Position numbers and translations under genes: made by a program. From Baaleninema simplex PCC 7105 (GTDB taxonomy: Bacteria; Cyanobacteriota; Cyanobacteriia; Cyanobacteriales; Geitlerinemataceae), in the NCBI RefSeq assembly GCF_000332355.1, contig NZ_KB235958.1:3935310-3968682 (forward strand): a stretch of 33,373 nucleotides of DNA, in the 5' to 3' direction. Below the pieces are notes generated by a model. That model was not told the DNA's origin and did no database searches. It worked only from the letters and a program-made list of their open reading frames with translations. Shown piece by piece: positions 6,329-14,506 of the stretch (positions are counted from its first letter, which is position 1; the number at the start of each line of letters is the position of its first letter).

Positions 6329-7342
6329 ATGTCGATCGAGAAATTACAATCTTTCCTCGCTCCCCACTACGAAAACTTTCCCAAAGGTCGCACCATTGGC
6401 GCTGTGGTTCTGCGGACGACCCAATCGGAAACCATTTTCCGAACCGAAGGAACTGGCGAACCCATGTGTCGCGAGTCAGTTCGAGCTGGCGTTCAAAATC
6501 TAGAATCAATTCTACGTTTGGTGATGACAAAGCGCAAACAAATCGCACCCGAACGGCGTCGAGGACGGGAATTTTTACGAAGCCACGAGCTGCTTTATCC
6601 CGCTCCGAAAAGTCATTCTCCTTGCTCGCTCAACACCAACGCTCCTTGTGAAATGTGCGTAGACTGTTTTTTGTACGGTTTTGCCGCTGGGGGAGAAGGG
6701 GCGCAAAAAAGTCGCGTTTGGACAGAAGATGCGTTTAGCGTTTTACCTTCGAGCGAATTAATCGGCGATCGCACCATTAACGCCGTATTTGAAACCGGAA
6801 CCATGCGGGATGAAGAAGGCAAAGCTTCCACCGCTCTCAACACCAGCGAATACATCAAACCCGGCGTTCACTTTCTCGATATCGTCACCTTGAAAGACGT
6901 GACCGCCGACGAGTTGCGTTACGCCTTGGGAAATCTCCTGCTAACCACTCGTTACGGAGCGGTATCCAGTCGCGTCGGACGCATGGAAAACCAAATTCTC
7001 GGTGTATTTGGCGGCATTACAGAGTTGCCCAGTTCCCTCGAACTCGTGCAAGGAATTTACGATCGCCTCGTCGCCGAAAACGTTCCCCTCGAACACCCCT
7101 TCGACACCACAACCCTCATCGACGCCACCCAACCCATTCTTAATTCTTGGACGAACAAACGGGGAATTTCCGTGAAACTCTCAGCAGAAGAACTCGAACA
7201 GCTTATCGACGATATCGATCGCCATTGGTCGATGGAAGAACGAGAAACCTTTCTCAAACGATTAGACGCATCCTATCAACCCTATCGCAAAATCAAAAAC
7301 GCATCGAGTCAGAAAGGACGCAAAAATCAATCTGAGGAATAA
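6329..7342 (+). CDS. csc2: Csc2 (Cas7d), crRNA backbone subunit of type I-D
   Basis: 337 residues from ATG 6329 (MSIEKLQSFLAPHYENFPKG), preceded by GGAGAAA. An upstream in-frame TTG at 6314 overlaps that ribosome site and is not the start. Csc2 is the Cas7-type protein that polymerises along the crRNA spacer. Features seen: the conserved N-terminal FPKGRTIGAVVLRT, a cysteine cluster C99, C107, C110, C113 (NAPCEMCVDCFLYG) that may bind zinc, and the thumb-like segment after GDRTINAVFETGTMRDEEGK. The C-terminal tail is basic (KIKNASSQKGRKNQ). It lies 64 bp after cas10d and 3 bp before csc1, clearly in the same operon. Confidence 0.93.
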   Translation: MSIEKLQSFLAPHYENFPKGRTIGAVVLRTTQSETIFRTEGTGEPMCRESVRAGVQNLESILRLVMTKRKQIAPERRRGREFLRSHELLYPAPKSHSPCSLNTNAPCEMCVDCFLYGFAAGGEGAQKSRVWTEDAFSVLPSSELIGDRTINAVFETGTMRDEEGKASTALNTSEYIKPGVHFLDIVTLKDVTADELRYALGNLLLTTRYGAVSSRVGRMENQILGVFGGITELPSSLELVQGIYDRLVAENVPLEHPFDTTTLIDATQPILNSWTNKRGISVKLSAEELEQLIDDIDRHWSMEERETFLKRLDASYQPYRKIKNASSQKGRKNQSEE

Positions 7343-7345
7343 GTC

Positions 7346-8128
7346 ATGCAATCGGAAACCCTCACGCTGACCGATTCCCCACCCTTTACTACTGCCCGAA
7401 TCGTTCGATTGTGGTGTGCCGAACCGGTGTTTTTCGCCTCGCGGGAACTCTCCGACACCTACTATACCGAAGGAGCGATCGGGAACTACGCCCTCGCCTA
7501 CGCCCTCGGTTGGGCGAGATCCCCCTATCGCCTGACGGGGAAAGACACCGGACGCCCGAGATATCGGGAGGATCTCACGCCGTTGTCGGGAAAATGCTAC
7601 GTCCTCCCCGCCTGGCCTGTCGAAAACAGTCCCTCGTACCGTTTCGAGCGATTTAACGCCCTTTCCGATGCCTACTGGTACGCCATGACGAACAACCGCG
7701 TCGCCACCGCCAGAGAAGACTTACCGCTCAAGCGAACCGGGAAAAAACCCAACACCTACCGTCCGAGTAACTTTCCGCAAACGGGACGCTTGCGCGTTAT
7801 CGATCGCGGAAACCGCTTTGAGACCCTGGTTTTCGGCGATGGCGAACTTCCCGAATACGTCCGCGTGGGCAAATTTACCAGCAAAGTTCGCGTCGAAACT
7901 GGGGAGGCGTTACCCATCCGACAACTTCCCGTCGATACCTATCGTTGCAACACCTATCTCAACTCGGCAGATTTACCCGCTCGCCTCGAACTCTTTACTT
8001 TCGATTTAATGGCAATTCCCCCCGTGTCGCTGTTAAAAAATTTGCAATTTCGCGGTGCAGCGTGGCAAATCGGAGACTTTATCGTTCCGGCAAATCTGAA
8101 CTTTCTAGGAGGATGCGATCGTGAATAA
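7346..8128 (+). CDS. csc1: Csc1 (Cas5d), handle-capping subunit of type I-D
   Basis: 260 residues from ATG 7346, with GAGG about 8 bases upstream inside the csc2 end. Csc1 is the Cas5-type subunit that holds the 5' handle of the crRNA and helps PAM recognition in I-D Cascade. Seen: IVRLWCAEPVFFASRELSDT, GNYALAYALGWARSPYR, LPEYVRVGKFTSKVRVETG and FDLMAIPPVSLLKNLQFRGA, all shared in diverged form with the solitary Csc1 at 1115-1828. Its end overlaps the cas3 start by 8 bases, which suggests translational coupling. Confidence 0.93.
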   Translation: MQSETLTLTDSPPFTTARIVRLWCAEPVFFASRELSDTYYTEGAIGNYALAYALGWARSPYRLTGKDTGRPRYREDLTPLSGKCYVLPAWPVENSPSYRFERFNALSDAYWYAMTNNRVATAREDLPLKRTGKKPNTYRPSNFPQTGRLRVIDRGNRFETLVFGDGELPEYVRVGKFTSKVRVETGEALPIRQLPVDTYRCNTYLNSADLPARLELFTFDLMAIPPVSLLKNLQFRGAAWQIGDFIVPANLNFLGGCDRE

Positions 8129-10424
8129 CCTCAAAACGACACCGCTCGAGATTTTCCTCGAACCGGCCAGCATTGCAGCGAGTTCGGAAAACCAAATTCC
8201 CGAACCGTTGAAACGAGCCTTTGGCGGGAAAGCGTTACAGCATCAGATCGATGTTTTTGAAGCTGCCAAGGAAAACGATATTATTCTCGTTCTCACTCCG
8301 ACGGGAACGGGAAAAACCAAATCGAGTTTTGGCGTTATTTTACAAAATCCCCAGCGAAACGTCGTGTACGTTGCACCAACGAACGCCCTCGTCGAACAAC
8401 AAACTGAAGCCGCCAAACAGTTTGTGAAAGATGCCAGTTTGCCCCATGTGGTGAAAGCGGCGTCGGCGAAAGAGGTGAAAGCCTGGCCGGACGATCGCGT
8501 GGGAAAGCGTTCGGGGGAGAAGATTTACAACGTTCTGCTGAATCCTGCGACGCTATTTCCCGAATGTGGCGGCGGACGACCGATTTTGTTGGTGACGAAT
8601 CCCGATATTTTTTATTACGCGGCATTTTTTCAATACAATCGACAAGATCGATCGAACATCGCCAGTGTCTTTTATAAGAGTTTCGCGACGGTGATTTTCG
8701 ACGAGTTTCACCTGTACGATGCCAAGCAGTTGGTGAGTTTGCTGTTTTATTTGGCAGTTTCTCACGTCTTCGGCTATTTCCAATACAACCGGAAGGTTGT
8801 CTTACTCACGGCGACACCCGAACCCGCTTGTGAGGCGGCGTTGAAAACTCTAGAAATTGACGGCGTTCGCATCGATCGCATTGACGGACAGCGAAACACC
8901 GAAAATTTGATTCCTTCTCAAACTGGAGTAAATTTAGCAATTCGATCCTATCCCGAAAAAGACGAAATCGTGCGAGAAATTGTCTGGGAAGTGTGCGATC
9001 GCCTTGAAAAACGTCCCGACGACAACGGTGCAGTCATCTTAGATTCCAAAGATACCCTCAACGCCATCGCCAAAGAATTACGCGATCGCGGGTACAAAAA
9101 TTACTGCGGACGTATCACAGGAGATATACCGAAGGAAGACCGTCTTAAAAATGCCCAAAAACAAGTCATTCTCGCCACCAGTACCGTTGATGTTGGATTC
9201 AACTTCGATCGAAAGATCGATCGCGATCGCCAAAACCTAGACTGGTTAATTTTCTCCTCTCGCGATCGCTTTTCTTTTTGGCAGCGTATCGGACGAGTGG
9301 GGCGAGTCTTAGGAAAGGTTAAAACCGACATTTCTTCCGATGCGATCGTCTATTTACCCGAAGATGCTTGGCAACAAGGACTTCAAGATTTCGACCTTTC
9401 TGGAGGACGAAAGGCACTTCAAGAAACTCTCGAAACTCTCGACTGTTTACAACGACCGTTTCTCGAAATTTACTGGCGTTCCGAAGCCTTTTTAGAAATC
9501 GCGCGTCCCTTGCTCGAACTCGAAACTGACCTCGTTAACACGCCAGGAGAAACGTTTATTTCTCAATTATATCACACTCTTCAAACATTGTTGGGAGGTG
9601 GTCAAGATTGGCAATACTATCGAAAACGCATGAAAGTCTTACAAGGTGCAGAAAACATTTCCAAAACCTCGATCGAGAAAATTCAAAAAGACTGGAAATA
9701 CATCAAAGGCGGTCAAAACTGTGTCATGAGTTTTCTCAGAGCCTATTATCCTGAAGACTTAGAGGCGGTAAAGTCTGGACACGTCTCGATCGAGAGCGTC
9801 GAAGCAGGCATCTGCAAACGTCGCGATCTCACCGAAAAGCTCAAACACTACGCCACCATTTTACAAACTAGTTACGCACCACTTTTTCGCTTCCGAGACA
9901 GTTTGTTTGAGAATGTCAAAATTGAAGATCCTCAAGGGTTTCTTCTCGACAACTGTGGCGAAACCAATCTCGATCCCTTGCACTTATTGCGATTTTACGA
10001 ATTTGTCTCAGACGGCGATCGCATTCTCGTCCTCGATCGAGCCAAACAAACCTACAACCTGAGTTTCTTTTTAAAAGTCGCCGATCTCGACGATTTTAAA
10101 AACACCAAACTGGCAAAACTCTACGCCTTTGATAATTTACAAATCCAGCGCAACCTCGGAGAAATCGTGCGATCGACCTCAAAAACCGCAGAATTCACAT
10201 CTTCCCTCATTCCCGGCGTTGTGGTCAAAGAACACCTAAAAAATCGCTGGGCAATTCTCAAACTCAAAAAACAAGGATTAGATTGCTATCCACTGACCGT
10301 CAGCGACTACAGCGGACGAGAAGACAACTATACCTTTTTCCCGAGTCTGTCAGGAATTTTAGCGATCGCCGCCGCCGGATTTGCCTTAAAATGTCCCGAC
10401 AATGAAGAATTTTGGTGTGTTTAA
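8121..10424 (+). CDS. cas3: Cas3 helicase of type I-D (no HD domain)
   Basis: 767 residues from GTG 8121, with a strong AGGAGG just upstream inside csc1. It is a superfamily 2 DNA helicase with all main motifs in order: TPTGTGKT (59-66, Walker A), APTNALVEQQ (motif Ia), DEFH (194-197, motif II), TATPE (230-234, motif III), ATSTVDVGFNFD (351-362, motif V) and QRIGRVGR (388-395, motif VI). No HD nuclease precedes the helicase, consistent with I-D where HD is on Cas10d. It is recruited to Cascade-bound DNA to unwind it. Last gene of the effector operon; its stop codon overlaps the left end of a palindromic element, so that element may affect the mRNA 3' end. Confidence 0.95.
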   Translation: MNNLKTTPLEIFLEPASIAASSENQIPEPLKRAFGGKALQHQIDVFEAAKENDIILVLTPTGTGKTKSSFGVILQNPQRNVVYVAPTNALVEQQTEAAKQFVKDASLPHVVKAASAKEVKAWPDDRVGKRSGEKIYNVLLNPATLFPECGGGRPILLVTNPDIFYYAAFFQYNRQDRSNIASVFYKSFATVIFDEFHLYDAKQLVSLLFYLAVSHVFGYFQYNRKVVLLTATPEPACEAALKTLEIDGVRIDRIDGQRNTENLIPSQTGVNLAIRSYPEKDEIVREIVWEVCDRLEKRPDDNGAVILDSKDTLNAIAKELRDRGYKNYCGRITGDIPKEDRLKNAQKQVILATSTVDVGFNFDRKIDRDRQNLDWLIFSSRDRFSFWQRIGRVGRVLGKVKTDISSDAIVYLPEDAWQQGLQDFDLSGGRKALQETLETLDCLQRPFLEIYWRSEAFLEIARPLLELETDLVNTPGETFISQLYHTLQTLLGGGQDWQYYRKRMKVLQGAENISKTSIEKIQKDWKYIKGGQNCVMSFLRAYYPEDLEAVKSGHVSIESVEAGICKRRDLTEKLKHYATILQTSYAPLFRFRDSLFENVKIEDPQGFLLDNCGETNLDPLHLLRFYEFVSDGDRILVLDRAKQTYNLSFFLKVADLDDFKNTKLAKLYAFDNLQIQRNLGEIVRSTSKTAEFTSSLIPGVVVKEHLKNRWAILKLKKQGLDCYPLTVSDYSGREDNYTFFPSLSGILAIAAAGFALKCPDNEEFWCV

Positions 10425-10611
10425 AGGGTGCATCTCAATTTCGTAGAATGACCCCTCCGCGCCTCGACTGAGGCTTCGACGGTGAGCGCTCACGACTCGA
10501 CTGAGCTCGCCGAACGTCCGAACCGTGCTCGCCGAACTTCCTTCAGCACCTCCCCGCGAGCTCGGGGAGGAGGGGTGGGGTTGCGATCGCAAAACAGCAG
10601 ATGCACCCTTT
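10423..10611. repeat. MITE-like palindromic element with AAAGGGTGCATCT ends
   Basis: A perfect 13-bp terminal inverted repeat, AAAGGGTGCATCT (10423-10435) and AGATGCACCCTTT (10599-10611), bounds a 189-bp non-coding block. Inside, CCTCCCCG-CGAGCT-CGGGGAGG forms an 8-bp stem, and the interior is rich in repeated CTCGACTGAG/CTCGCCGAAC-like words. It lies between cas3 and a reverse gene, and the left end contains the cas3 stop codon. Confidence 0.65.
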
Positions 10612-10627
10612 TACTCAACTTTAATCC

Positions 10628-11026
10628 TTAACCAAAGCCCTTTCCTTGCTTCGCTTTTTTCTTCTGCAATCGTCGAACTTTCCCCAGTTTTCTATCTTGA
10701 ATTGCCAGACGAATCGTGCGTTTTTCCTGATAAGATCGAATCTCGTCAGCGAGAGGGCAATCATCCGTCACTCGCACGTGAGTAATGGAGGTTAGTGCTG
10801 AAAAATTATCAGAAGACTCCGGCATTTTTAGATCGCAGAGAATCCCACCCATATCGCCCGAATACTGAACGTCATTCACTTGGCAAATTTGACCTTTTTT
10901 CAAATTTGCGCCCATCTGCTTGTTAAGGCGATCGCACATAGCCGGTGTAAGTGTCACATCAATGGGTAAGTGGCTTTTGATTTTTTCAGTCAGCTTCTGT
11001 GCTTCTTCGTAGTTGTCAATTTGCAT
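10628..11026 (-). CDS. Uncharacterised 132-residue protein inserted between cas3 and cas6
   Basis: ATG 11026 with GGGAGA about 10 bases upstream on the minus strand. The protein begins MQIDNYEEAQKLTEKIKSHL, has a middle part with GQICQVNDVQYSGDMGGILC and ITHVRVTDDCPLADEIRSYQ, and ends in a strongly basic tail (KLGKVRRLQKKKAKQGKGFG). No membrane segment or signal peptide. I do not recognise a named domain. The look is that of a conserved cyanobacterial cytosolic protein rather than a Cas protein. It runs against the cas genes, convergent with cas3 and divergent from cas6, so it separates the effector operon from the processing and adaptation genes. The basic tail could bind nucleic acid, but that is a guess. 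Confidence 0.7.
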   Translation of the reverse strand: MQIDNYEEAQKLTEKIKSHLPIDVTLTPAMCDRLNKQMGANLKKGQICQVNDVQYSGDMGGILCDLKMPESSDNFSALTSITHVRVTDDCPLADEIRSYQEKRTIRLAIQDRKLGKVRRLQKKKAKQGKGFG

Positions 11027-11088
11027 AACATCCCATCTCCCAAACGATTCGATCGCAATTTTACCAACTTTATTTGTTTTACAGCAAC

Positions 11089-11110
11089 TTTAAGCTGTTT
11101 TACGCTTAAA
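11089..11110. promoter_or_regulatory. Palindrome in the divergent promoter region of cas6
   Basis: A perfect inverted repeat TTTAAGC (11089-11095), 8-base loop, GCTTAAA (11104-11110), in the 151-bp gap between the reverse gene and cas6. Because cas6 must have its own promoter here, this is a plausible operator or promoter element. No protein can be assigned. Confidence 0.35.
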
Positions 11111-11177
11111 CTACATCGACTCACAGCGATCGACCTCGCTGCGATCGTCGTTCGATCGTTACTTCATGGATTAAACA

Positions 11178-12035
11178 ATGCCTCACAGTCTCGTTTTCAA
11201 CTTCATCCCCGAAACTCCCATCTATCCCGAATACGCTACGGGGCGACACCTACACGCCCTCTTTCTCACCGCCGTCAACGCCGTAGACTCCTCTCTCGCC
11301 AGCTACCTTCACGAAGCCAAAACGAACAAAGCCTTTACCCTTTCGCCGTTACAAGTCGTGCGCCACTCCCGCCGCGATCGCCGCCCTTCAATTCCCTCAA
11401 CTTTACAATTCCAACATCGCTATCCCATCCAACCGGAAACCCCCTGTTGGTGGCGTGTTTCCCTCCTCGACGATAGCCTTTTCGGAAAACTAAGTCACCT
11501 GTGGCTGAATCTCAACTCAGGACAACCCTGGCATTTAGGCGCGGCGAATTTACAGATTACAAGCATTTTGGGAACGCCACAATCCATTCAACCTTGGGCG
11601 AACGCTGCCACCTACGCCGAACTCTACGAAAACGCCTCAGATAACAACCGCCGCATTTCCTTTCAGCTTTCCACTCCCGTCGCATTTCGCCAGAAAAAAT
11701 ACGATACCGCCTTACCCAGTGCCGAATCGGTGTTTAAAAGCTTACTGAATTCTTGGAATAAATATAGCGGCATCGAATTACCTGAATTTTCCACAGAGTC
11801 CGTCTTTCCCTGCTACTTCAACATTCATACCGAAATTGTCGATTTTGACTTTCGTAAAAAAGGCAAATCCGGCAAATTTATCGGTGCTGTCGGAACCATC
11901 GACTATCGCATTTTAGGAGACGTTGCCCCCGAAACCATACAAACCCTAAACGCCCTAGCAGATTACGCTTTGTATACCGGAATCGGACGAAAAACCACGA
12001 TGGGAATGGGAGTTGCACGAAGAAATTCCCGATGA
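11178..12035 (+). CDS. cas6: Cas6, crRNA-processing endoribonuclease
   Basis: 285 residues from ATG 11178 (MPHSLVFNFIPETPIYPEYA). Cas6 binds the repeat hairpin and cuts at its 3' base, leaving the 8-nt handle. Seen: histidines in the N-terminal helix (YATGRHLHALFL, H24 and H26) as candidate catalytic residues, and the C-terminal glycine-rich loop YTGIGRKTTMGMG (266-278) that marks the family. The middle has the two ferredoxin-like halves expected from the length. It starts the second cas block, 25 bp before cas4. It would process both the main array and, if expressed, the crRNA-like RNA at 2943-3053, whose hairpin arms are conserved. Confidence 0.92.
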   Translation: MPHSLVFNFIPETPIYPEYATGRHLHALFLTAVNAVDSSLASYLHEAKTNKAFTLSPLQVVRHSRRDRRPSIPSTLQFQHRYPIQPETPCWWRVSLLDDSLFGKLSHLWLNLNSGQPWHLGAANLQITSILGTPQSIQPWANAATYAELYENASDNNRRISFQLSTPVAFRQKKYDTALPSAESVFKSLLNSWNKYSGIELPEFSTESVFPCYFNIHTEIVDFDFRKKGKSGKFIGAVGTIDYRILGDVAPETIQTLNALADYALYTGIGRKTTMGMGVARRNSR

Positions 12036-12060
12036 CATCTCGAACATAGGATAACGAACC

Positions 12061-12654
12061 ATGACTGAAGTATTAACCGAAGTGGCGATCGCTTCACTGA
12101 ACCATTTCGCCTATTGTCCTCACCGTTGCTGGCGGATGTTTTGCGCCGGAGAATTCGTCGAGAACGCCTACACCGTCGAGGGGACGATGTTACACGATCG
12201 CGTTCACACCCTCGGAGACAGTTTTCGCGACGGAACATGGCAAGTGCGATCGATTTGGCTTAAATCCGAACGCTACGGATTGGTTGGAAAAGCCGATCTC
12301 GTAGAGTCTCAGGAAGGAGAAATTTACCCCGTGGAGTACAAGCGAGGGCGTCCGAATCCTTGGGATAACGATGCTTTACAAGTCTGCGCTCAAGGGTTGT
12401 GTTTGGAAGAAATGACAGGAAATCCAGTCACGAAAGGTTATATTTATTCCCTGCAATCTCACCAGCGACAGGACGTATTACTCGACGAAGCCTTGCGTCA
12501 AGAAACGATTGAAACCCTCGAGGCGGTACGTCAGATGCTGCACACCGGAAAAATGCCCCCAGCAGCATACGACAAACGCTGTCGCGGATGCAGTTTGTAC
12601 GACAGTTGTTTACCGCAAGCCACAGCCAAAGTCGACCGATACAGAGAGGCGTGA
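12061..12654 (+). CDS. cas4: Cas4, adaptation exonuclease with iron-sulphur cluster
   Basis: 197 residues from ATG 12061 with AGGATAA upstream. Cas4 trims and selects PAM-containing prespacers with Cas1-Cas2. Cluster cysteines: C19 (FAYCPHRC) and C174, C177, C183 (KRCRGCSLYDSCLP). RecB-type nuclease residues: H45 (GTMLHDRVH), D79 (VGKADLVE), E92 and K94 (VEYKRGRPN), and Q107 in the following helix. All key residues are present, so it should be active. Same operon as cas6; cas1 follows after a 247-bp gap holding repeats. Confidence 0.95.
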   Translation: MTEVLTEVAIASLNHFAYCPHRCWRMFCAGEFVENAYTVEGTMLHDRVHTLGDSFRDGTWQVRSIWLKSERYGLVGKADLVESQEGEIYPVEYKRGRPNPWDNDALQVCAQGLCLEEMTGNPVTKGYIYSLQSHQRQDVLLDEALRQETIETLEAVRQMLHTGKMPPAAYDKRCRGCSLYDSCLPQATAKVDRYREA

Positions 12655-12667
12655 AGATAGCCCGTAG

Positions 12668-12809
12668 GGTGCGTGACTTGAAAAATCGGGTGTCAATCCT
12701 TAAACCGATCGCTCGTCACGCACCGCCAATGTACACCGCCAACAGACAAAGGTGCGTGACTTGAAAAATCGGGTGTCAATCCTTAAACCGATCGCTCGTC
12801 ACGCACCGC
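12668..12809. repeat. Two exact 59-bp direct repeats with palindromic ends, between cas4 and cas1
   Basis: The 59 bp at 12668-12726 recur without change at 12751-12809, 24 bp apart. Each unit starts GGTGCGTGAC and ends with GTCACGCACC followed by GC, so each can fold as a long hairpin. A further CGTTACGCACC lies at 12820-12830. These belong to the same loose GGTGCG-ended family as 950-1089. No coding frame is apparent. Confidence 0.75.
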
Positions 12810-12901
12810 TACTCGACCGCGTTACGCACCACCTTTTTACAGTCGCCCTATCCTCTCGAGAACGAGAATTTCATCGTACATATATATAAGGAGAAACAAC
12901 A

Positions 12902-13906
12902 ATGGGAACCGTGTATATCGCCCAAGAAGACGCATTTTTGGGGAAAGTTGACGAGCGGTTGAGCGTGAAATACCAACGCGATCGCCTCCTCGACATTCCG
13001 TTGATTAAAATTAACGGTATTGTCGTGTTGGGACGGGCGACAGTATCTCCAGCAGTGGTCGAAGAATTACTCGATCGCAACATTCCCCTGAGTTTTCTGA
13101 CCCGTACCGGACGCTATCGCGGGCGGTTAGAACCCGAAGTCACGCGCAACATTTTCGTGCGTCGGGCCCAGTGGGGAGCGTCAGGAGAAACCTCCATCTC
13201 CACCGACGCCGTGCGAGGGTTCGTGCGTGGGAAGTTAAAAAATTACCGCAGTTTGTTGCAACGCAAACAACGCGAAAACCCGGAATTGACACTAGGAGAA
13301 GCGATCGAGCAATTACACCGAGCGATCGCGGCGTTAAAGAAAACCCACCATATCGATCGTTTGCGAGGCTATGAAGGGGCGGGAAGTGCGGCGTATTTCG
13401 GCTGTTTCGGTCAACTCGTCCGTGGAGAGGGGTTTAGCTTCACCCATCGCAATCGCCGTCCGCCCCTCGACCCAATTAATTCCTTACTCAGTCTAGGTTA
13501 CGCCCTGTTGCGTCACGACATCCAGAGCGCGTTAAACATCGTCGGATTCGATCCCTATTTAGGGTATCTCCACACCGAACGTTACGGTCGTCCGTCCTTA
13601 GCCTTGGACGTGATGGAAGAGTTTCGCCCCTTGGTGGTGGATGTCGTGGCGTTGGCGGTGACGAACAAGCGTCTGTTGACGCCGGGAGATTTCGAGACAG
13701 AACCCGTTAGCGGGGCGGTATCGCTGACGTCGGACGGTTTGAAGGTGTTTTTACGGGCTTACGAGGAAAAGAAACAGTCGAAGTTCAAGCATCCCGTCAT
13801 GGGGTGTAAGTGTACTTATCAGGAGGCGTTTGAGATTCAGGGGCGGCTGTTGGCGAAGTTTTTGATGGGCGAAACCGATAAATATCCGCCGCTGGTGTTG
13901 CGGTGA
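12902..13906 (+). CDS. cas1: Cas1 integrase
   Basis: 334 residues from ATG 12902 with AGGAG 8-9 bases upstream. Cas1 joins new spacers to the leader-repeat junction together with Cas2. Catalytic residues: E158 (LRGYEGAGSAAYF), H224 (YLHTERYGRPSLALD) and the acidic D236/E239 (LDVMEEFRPL). Full length, with a normal beta-sheet N-terminal domain (GTVYIAQEDAFLGKVDERLS). Followed by cas2 after 61 bp, in the usual cas4-cas1-cas2 order. Confidence 0.96.
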   Translation: MGTVYIAQEDAFLGKVDERLSVKYQRDRLLDIPLIKINGIVVLGRATVSPAVVEELLDRNIPLSFLTRTGRYRGRLEPEVTRNIFVRRAQWGASGETSISTDAVRGFVRGKLKNYRSLLQRKQRENPELTLGEAIEQLHRAIAALKKTHHIDRLRGYEGAGSAAYFGCFGQLVRGEGFSFTHRNRRPPLDPINSLLSLGYALLRHDIQSALNIVGFDPYLGYLHTERYGRPSLALDVMEEFRPLVVDVVALAVTNKRLLTPGDFETEPVSGAVSLTSDGLKVFLRAYEEKKQSKFKHPVMGCKCTYQEAFEIQGRLLAKFLMGETDKYPPLVLR

Positions 13907-13913
13907 GCGAGTC

Positions 13914-13934
13914 GGGGCGAGAAAATCTCGCCCC
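13914..13934 (+). promoter_or_regulatory. Hairpin between cas1 and cas2
   Basis: GGGGCGAGA-AAA-TCTCGCCCC, a perfect 9-bp stem just after the cas1 stop. No T-run follows. It might stabilise or process the cas1-cas2 message, or lower cas2 expression. Confidence 0.5.
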
Positions 13935-13967
13935 TAGAAAATAAAGCTGTGTAGAGAAGAACGAGCA

Positions 13968-14243
13968 ATGATGCACGTAGTCGTTTGTTACGATGTGTCT
14001 GAGGACAAGCGCCGCACGAAGATTCATAAGGTATTGAAGTCTTATGGGGAGTGGATGCAGTACAGCGTGTTCGAGTGCGATTTGACGGATACGCAGTACG
14101 CCCGTTTGCGGCGGCGGTTGCAGAAATTGATTCAACCGGAAACCGACAATATTCTGTTTTATTTTTTGCGCGGGAAGCATCATGGAACCGTCGAACGGAT
14201 TGGCTGTCCGCCTCCGAGGGATACGACAGTGTTTTTCTGTTGA
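13968..14243 (+). CDS. cas2: Cas2, adaptation complex subunit
   Basis: 91 residues beginning with two ATG codons (MMHVVVCYDVSEDKRRTKIH), so the start could also be 13971. Cas2 is the dimeric ferredoxin-fold core of the Cas1-Cas2 integrase. The conserved acidic residue is D9 (CYDVS), followed by the usual KVLKSYGEWMQYSVFECDLT and strands ending in DNILFYFL. Last cas gene; the CRISPR leader starts directly after it. Confidence 0.95.
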   Translation: MMHVVVCYDVSEDKRRTKIHKVLKSYGEWMQYSVFECDLTDTQYARLRRRLQKLIQPETDNILFYFLRGKHHGTVERIGCPPPRDTTVFFC

Positions 14244-14506
14244 GTTTTGTAACGATTTGCGCGATCGGGAGGGTGTTTGAGGGAGAGGGTGAGAAAAACA
14301 GGCTGTATGGCTGATGGAGCGAGGGTTTGGAGCGCTGGCGGCAAAGGGGCGATTCGCGCAAACGCTGGATGGCTTATGGAGCAAGGGTTTTCGGAGTTGA
14401 GGGAGGGGTAATAATTTTGTTTCTGGCTCGATCGATGCTATTATTAGGGGGATTCGCGCAACTGAACCTTGAAAACTGCATAGTATCTAGGTTCTACGGT
14501 TGGGCC
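14244..14506 (+). promoter_or_regulatory. CRISPR leader
   Basis: 263 bp between cas2 and the first repeat without a credible gene. It contains two 22-bp near-repeats (14307-14328 and 14369-14390, 20 of 22 identical, core ATGGAGC.AGGGTTT) and a 10-bp exact repeat GATTCGCGCA (14351-14360 and 14451-14460) 100 bp apart. The end reads CTTGAAAACTGCATAG before the first repeat. These direct repeats are candidate binding sites for leader-recognition factors during integration. Confidence 0.8.
14417..14444 (+). promoter_or_regulatory. Predicted array promoter in the leader
   Basis: An extended -10, TGC-TATTAT (14436-14444), has a weak TTGTTT (14417-14422) 16 bp upstream. The predicted start near 14451 is about 55 bases before the first repeat, and the direction fits the repeat polarity (3' end ATTGAAAC). 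Confidence 0.4.

Noticed and set aside
11718-11724. AGTGCCG inside cas6, matching the first seven bases of the pseudo-spacer
   Set aside because: Only seven bases, inside a coding region, with CCC in front instead of a plausible I-D PAM.
12668-12809. The 59-bp repeats contain TCAATCCTTAAA, which resembles the reverse complement of part of the CRISPR repeat
   Set aside because: The partner arm for the hairpin is missing and the similarity is short. The palindromic GGTGCGTGAC ends explain the element better.
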